Of a stretch of DNA of 64,000 nucleotides, positions 62,764-64,000 are shown one piece after another (position 1 is the first letter of the stretch; the number at the start of each line of letters is the position of its first letter). A program made the position numbers and the translations under genes. The notes beneath the pieces were generated by a model that saw nothing but the letters and a program-made list of their open reading frames with translations, had not been told where the DNA came from and did not search any database. Location of the stretch: assembly GCF_012641395.1 (NCBI RefSeq), contig NZ_JABAIH010000002.1, positions 744,001-808,000 on the forward strand, written 5' to 3'. This stretch comes from Rhizobium sp. P32RR-XVIII (lineage in GTDB: Bacteria; Pseudomonadota; Alphaproteobacteria; Rhizobiales; Rhizobiaceae).

Positions 62764-63597
62764 TTACCCGTTCAGCGGCAGGCCCGGCCGGTCGAGGCCG
62801 CCGGGCGAAAGCGTGAAGATTTCGCAGCCATTGGCCGTGACCCCGACCGTGTGTTCATATTGCGCCGAGAGCGACCGGTCGCGGGTCACCGCCGTCCAGC
62901 CGTCGGCGAGGACCTTCACATGCGGCCGGCCGAGATTGATCATCGGCTCGATGGTGAAGATCATGCCTTCCCTGAGTTCCGGGCCTTCGTTGGCGCGGCC
63001 ATAATGCAGGATGTTTGGCGAATCGTGGAAGAGGCGGCCGACGCCATGGCCGCAGAAATCGCGAACGACCGAGCAGCGCTGCGCTTCGGCATAGGTCTGG
63101 ATCGCTTCGCCGATCGCACCGGTACGCGCACCCGGACGGACGGCGGCAATGCCGCGCATCAGCGCTTCATGGGTGACTTCGAGGAGCCGTTCGGCGGCAC
63201 GCTTGATCTGCCCGACCGGATACATGCGGCTGGAATCGCCATGCCAGCCGTCGAGCACATAGGTGACGTCAATATTGACGATGTCGCCCTCGCGCAGCGG
63301 CTTTGCGTCCGGAATCCCGTGGCAGACAACATGGTTGATCGAGGTGCAGGTGGATTTGGTATAGCCGCGATAATTCAGCGTCGCCGGATAGGCGCCGTTG
63401 TCCATGCCGAATTCGAAGACAAACCGATCGATCGCGTCGGTCGGAAGACCTGGCTCGACGACCGCGGCGAGTTCATCGAGGCAGCGGGCTGCAAGCTGGC
63501 ACGCCTTGCGCATGCCTTCGAAGGCCTCGGGGCCGTAGAGCCTGATGGCGCCGGTATTCTTCGGCGGCGCGGAGGAGGCTTCGATATAGTTCACCAT
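62764..63597 (-). CDS. map: type I methionine aminopeptidase
   Basis: A 277-residue metalloenzyme that removes the initiator methionine. Metal ligands are recognisable: Asp in VNIDVTYVLDGWHGD, His in FCGHGVGRLFHDSP, and Glu in MIFTIEPMIN and near the C-terminus. Length is that of type Ib/Ia bacterial enzymes. ATG 63597 begins MVNYIEASSAPP. radC follows after 6 bases. The gene directly upstream, often sfsA in rhizobia, is not seen here. Confidence 0.95.
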   Translation of the reverse strand: MVNYIEASSAPPKNTGAIRLYGPEAFEGMRKACQLAARCLDELAAVVEPGLPTDAIDRFVFEFGMDNGAYPATLNYRGYTKSTCTSINHVVCHGIPDAKPLREGDIVNIDVTYVLDGWHGDSSRMYPVGQIKRAAERLLEVTHEALMRGIAAVRPGARTGAIGEAIQTYAEAQRCSVVRDFCGHGVGRLFHDSPNILHYGRANEGPELREGMIFTIEPMINLGRPHVKVLADGWTAVTRDRSLSAQYEHTVGVTANGCEIFTLSPGGLDRPGLPLNG

Positions 63598-64000
63598 TGA
63601 CGGGCCTTAGCGGAGATTGTCTTAACGTACATAATGCAGCTATGCCGCGTTCGTCCATCGCGATCAACTGCAAGCACGAGATTTGTGTCATCTCGATACG
63701 GTACACCGACACGGCTTTCCGTTCACGCGATGAATCCACCCGTGCCTTGCATCTGCATTTCAACTCGGACGGGGCGCTGGAAATTGCCGCGTTGAGTAGA
63801 AGTATATGGCGCTTCCCAGCGCCCCGTTCGGCGGTTTTTATCCGCAACTCCGGCCTCTCTGCTCGGATCCCAGCACCGCCGGTCCGTCTGTGTGCCCCAC
63901 AGGCACGTCCGAAATCACCCGGCCGGCATTTTCGCCCGACCGCCGCCCCGGAGGGAGACAATTTTCTGCGGACCCCGGCGGCGGGAGCTTACGTCCTTCT
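63598..64000. other. 403 bases at the right edge with no assigned gene
   Basis: Several frames stay open here because stops are rare in GC-rich DNA, but none has a recognisable product or a good ribosome site. Two hairpins are visible: TGGCGCT-TCCC-AGCGCC near 63806-63822, and CGCCGCC pairing with GGCGGCG between about 63940 and 63985. A structured RNA or the 5' part of a gene beyond the window is possible. Confidence 0.35.

Noticed and set aside
63473..63961. 162-codon minus-strand frame overlapping the map start
   Set aside because: Overlaps the N-terminal coding part of map in another frame and has no recognisable product.

Overview
The window looks like chromosome of a rhizobial alphaproteobacterium (Rhizobium, Sinorhizobium or Agrobacterium group). 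The evidence is gene content and order: popZ beside valS, exoR convergent with xthA, a dgt-argS-SPOR-nagZ-scpA-scpB-tatABC-serS-surE-pcm-nlpD run, fused secDF followed by an Mth938-like gene, a phytoene synthase-like gene and trmFO, and DUF1127 mini-genes. GC content is high with strong third-position bias, and several genes appear to start with TTG.

Region A (1 to about 19.36 kb) is accessory. It opens with a 5'-truncated RraA-family aldolase, a leaderless ModA-like binding protein and an Asp/Glu racemase-superfamily protein, then a decayed GNAT acetyltransferase. A peptide-type ABC importer operon (binding protein, fused double ATPase, two permeases) follows. Next comes a catabolic cluster: Rieske oxygenase, ferredoxin reductase, SDR dehydrogenase and an unknown small protein in one operon, with a divergent LysR regulator. 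A MmgE/PrpD protein and a Rieske ferredoxin form a second operon, opposite a D-2-hydroxyacid dehydrogenase. A nearly identical 18-bp element lies upstream of the importer and the oxygenase, and shorter versions lie in the MmgE/dehydrogenase promoter region. I infer one LysR regulon for uptake and oxidation of an unidentified, probably aromatic, acid. After it lie remnants of at least four unrelated genes (16.1-17.0 kb). An integration module follows: a ribbon-helix-helix regulator, an excisionase-like HTH protein, shared GGTGTCA operators and a tyrosine recombinase. It ends at a 3' fragment of tRNA-Cys, which I read as the right attachment site of a genomic island extending left beyond the window.

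Region B (19.4-64 kb) is conserved core: protein repair (two Pcm-family genes, surE), polar organisation (popZ), aminoacyl-tRNA synthetases (valS, argS, serS), envelope genes (fadL-type porin, SPOR protein, nagZ, NlpD-like lipoprotein), exopolysaccharide control (exoR), DNA repair and dNTP control (xthA, dgt, radC), chromosome segregation (scpAB), protein export (tatABC, yajC, secDF), Fe-S assembly (erpA-like), tRNA modification (trmFO), tRNA-Leu(UAG), trigger factor, soluble transhydrogenase and methionine aminopeptidase.

The least described parts of region B are non-coding. There is a probable alpha-r14-type small RNA with CCTCCTCCC anti-Shine-Dalgarno motifs (about 54.42-54.60 kb). Its promoter element is shared with a neighbouring DUF1127 gene. 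A short leader peptide precedes tatA, and a long AT-rich region lies upstream of a LuxR-type regulator. There is no CRISPR array, rRNA operon or intact insertion sequence.
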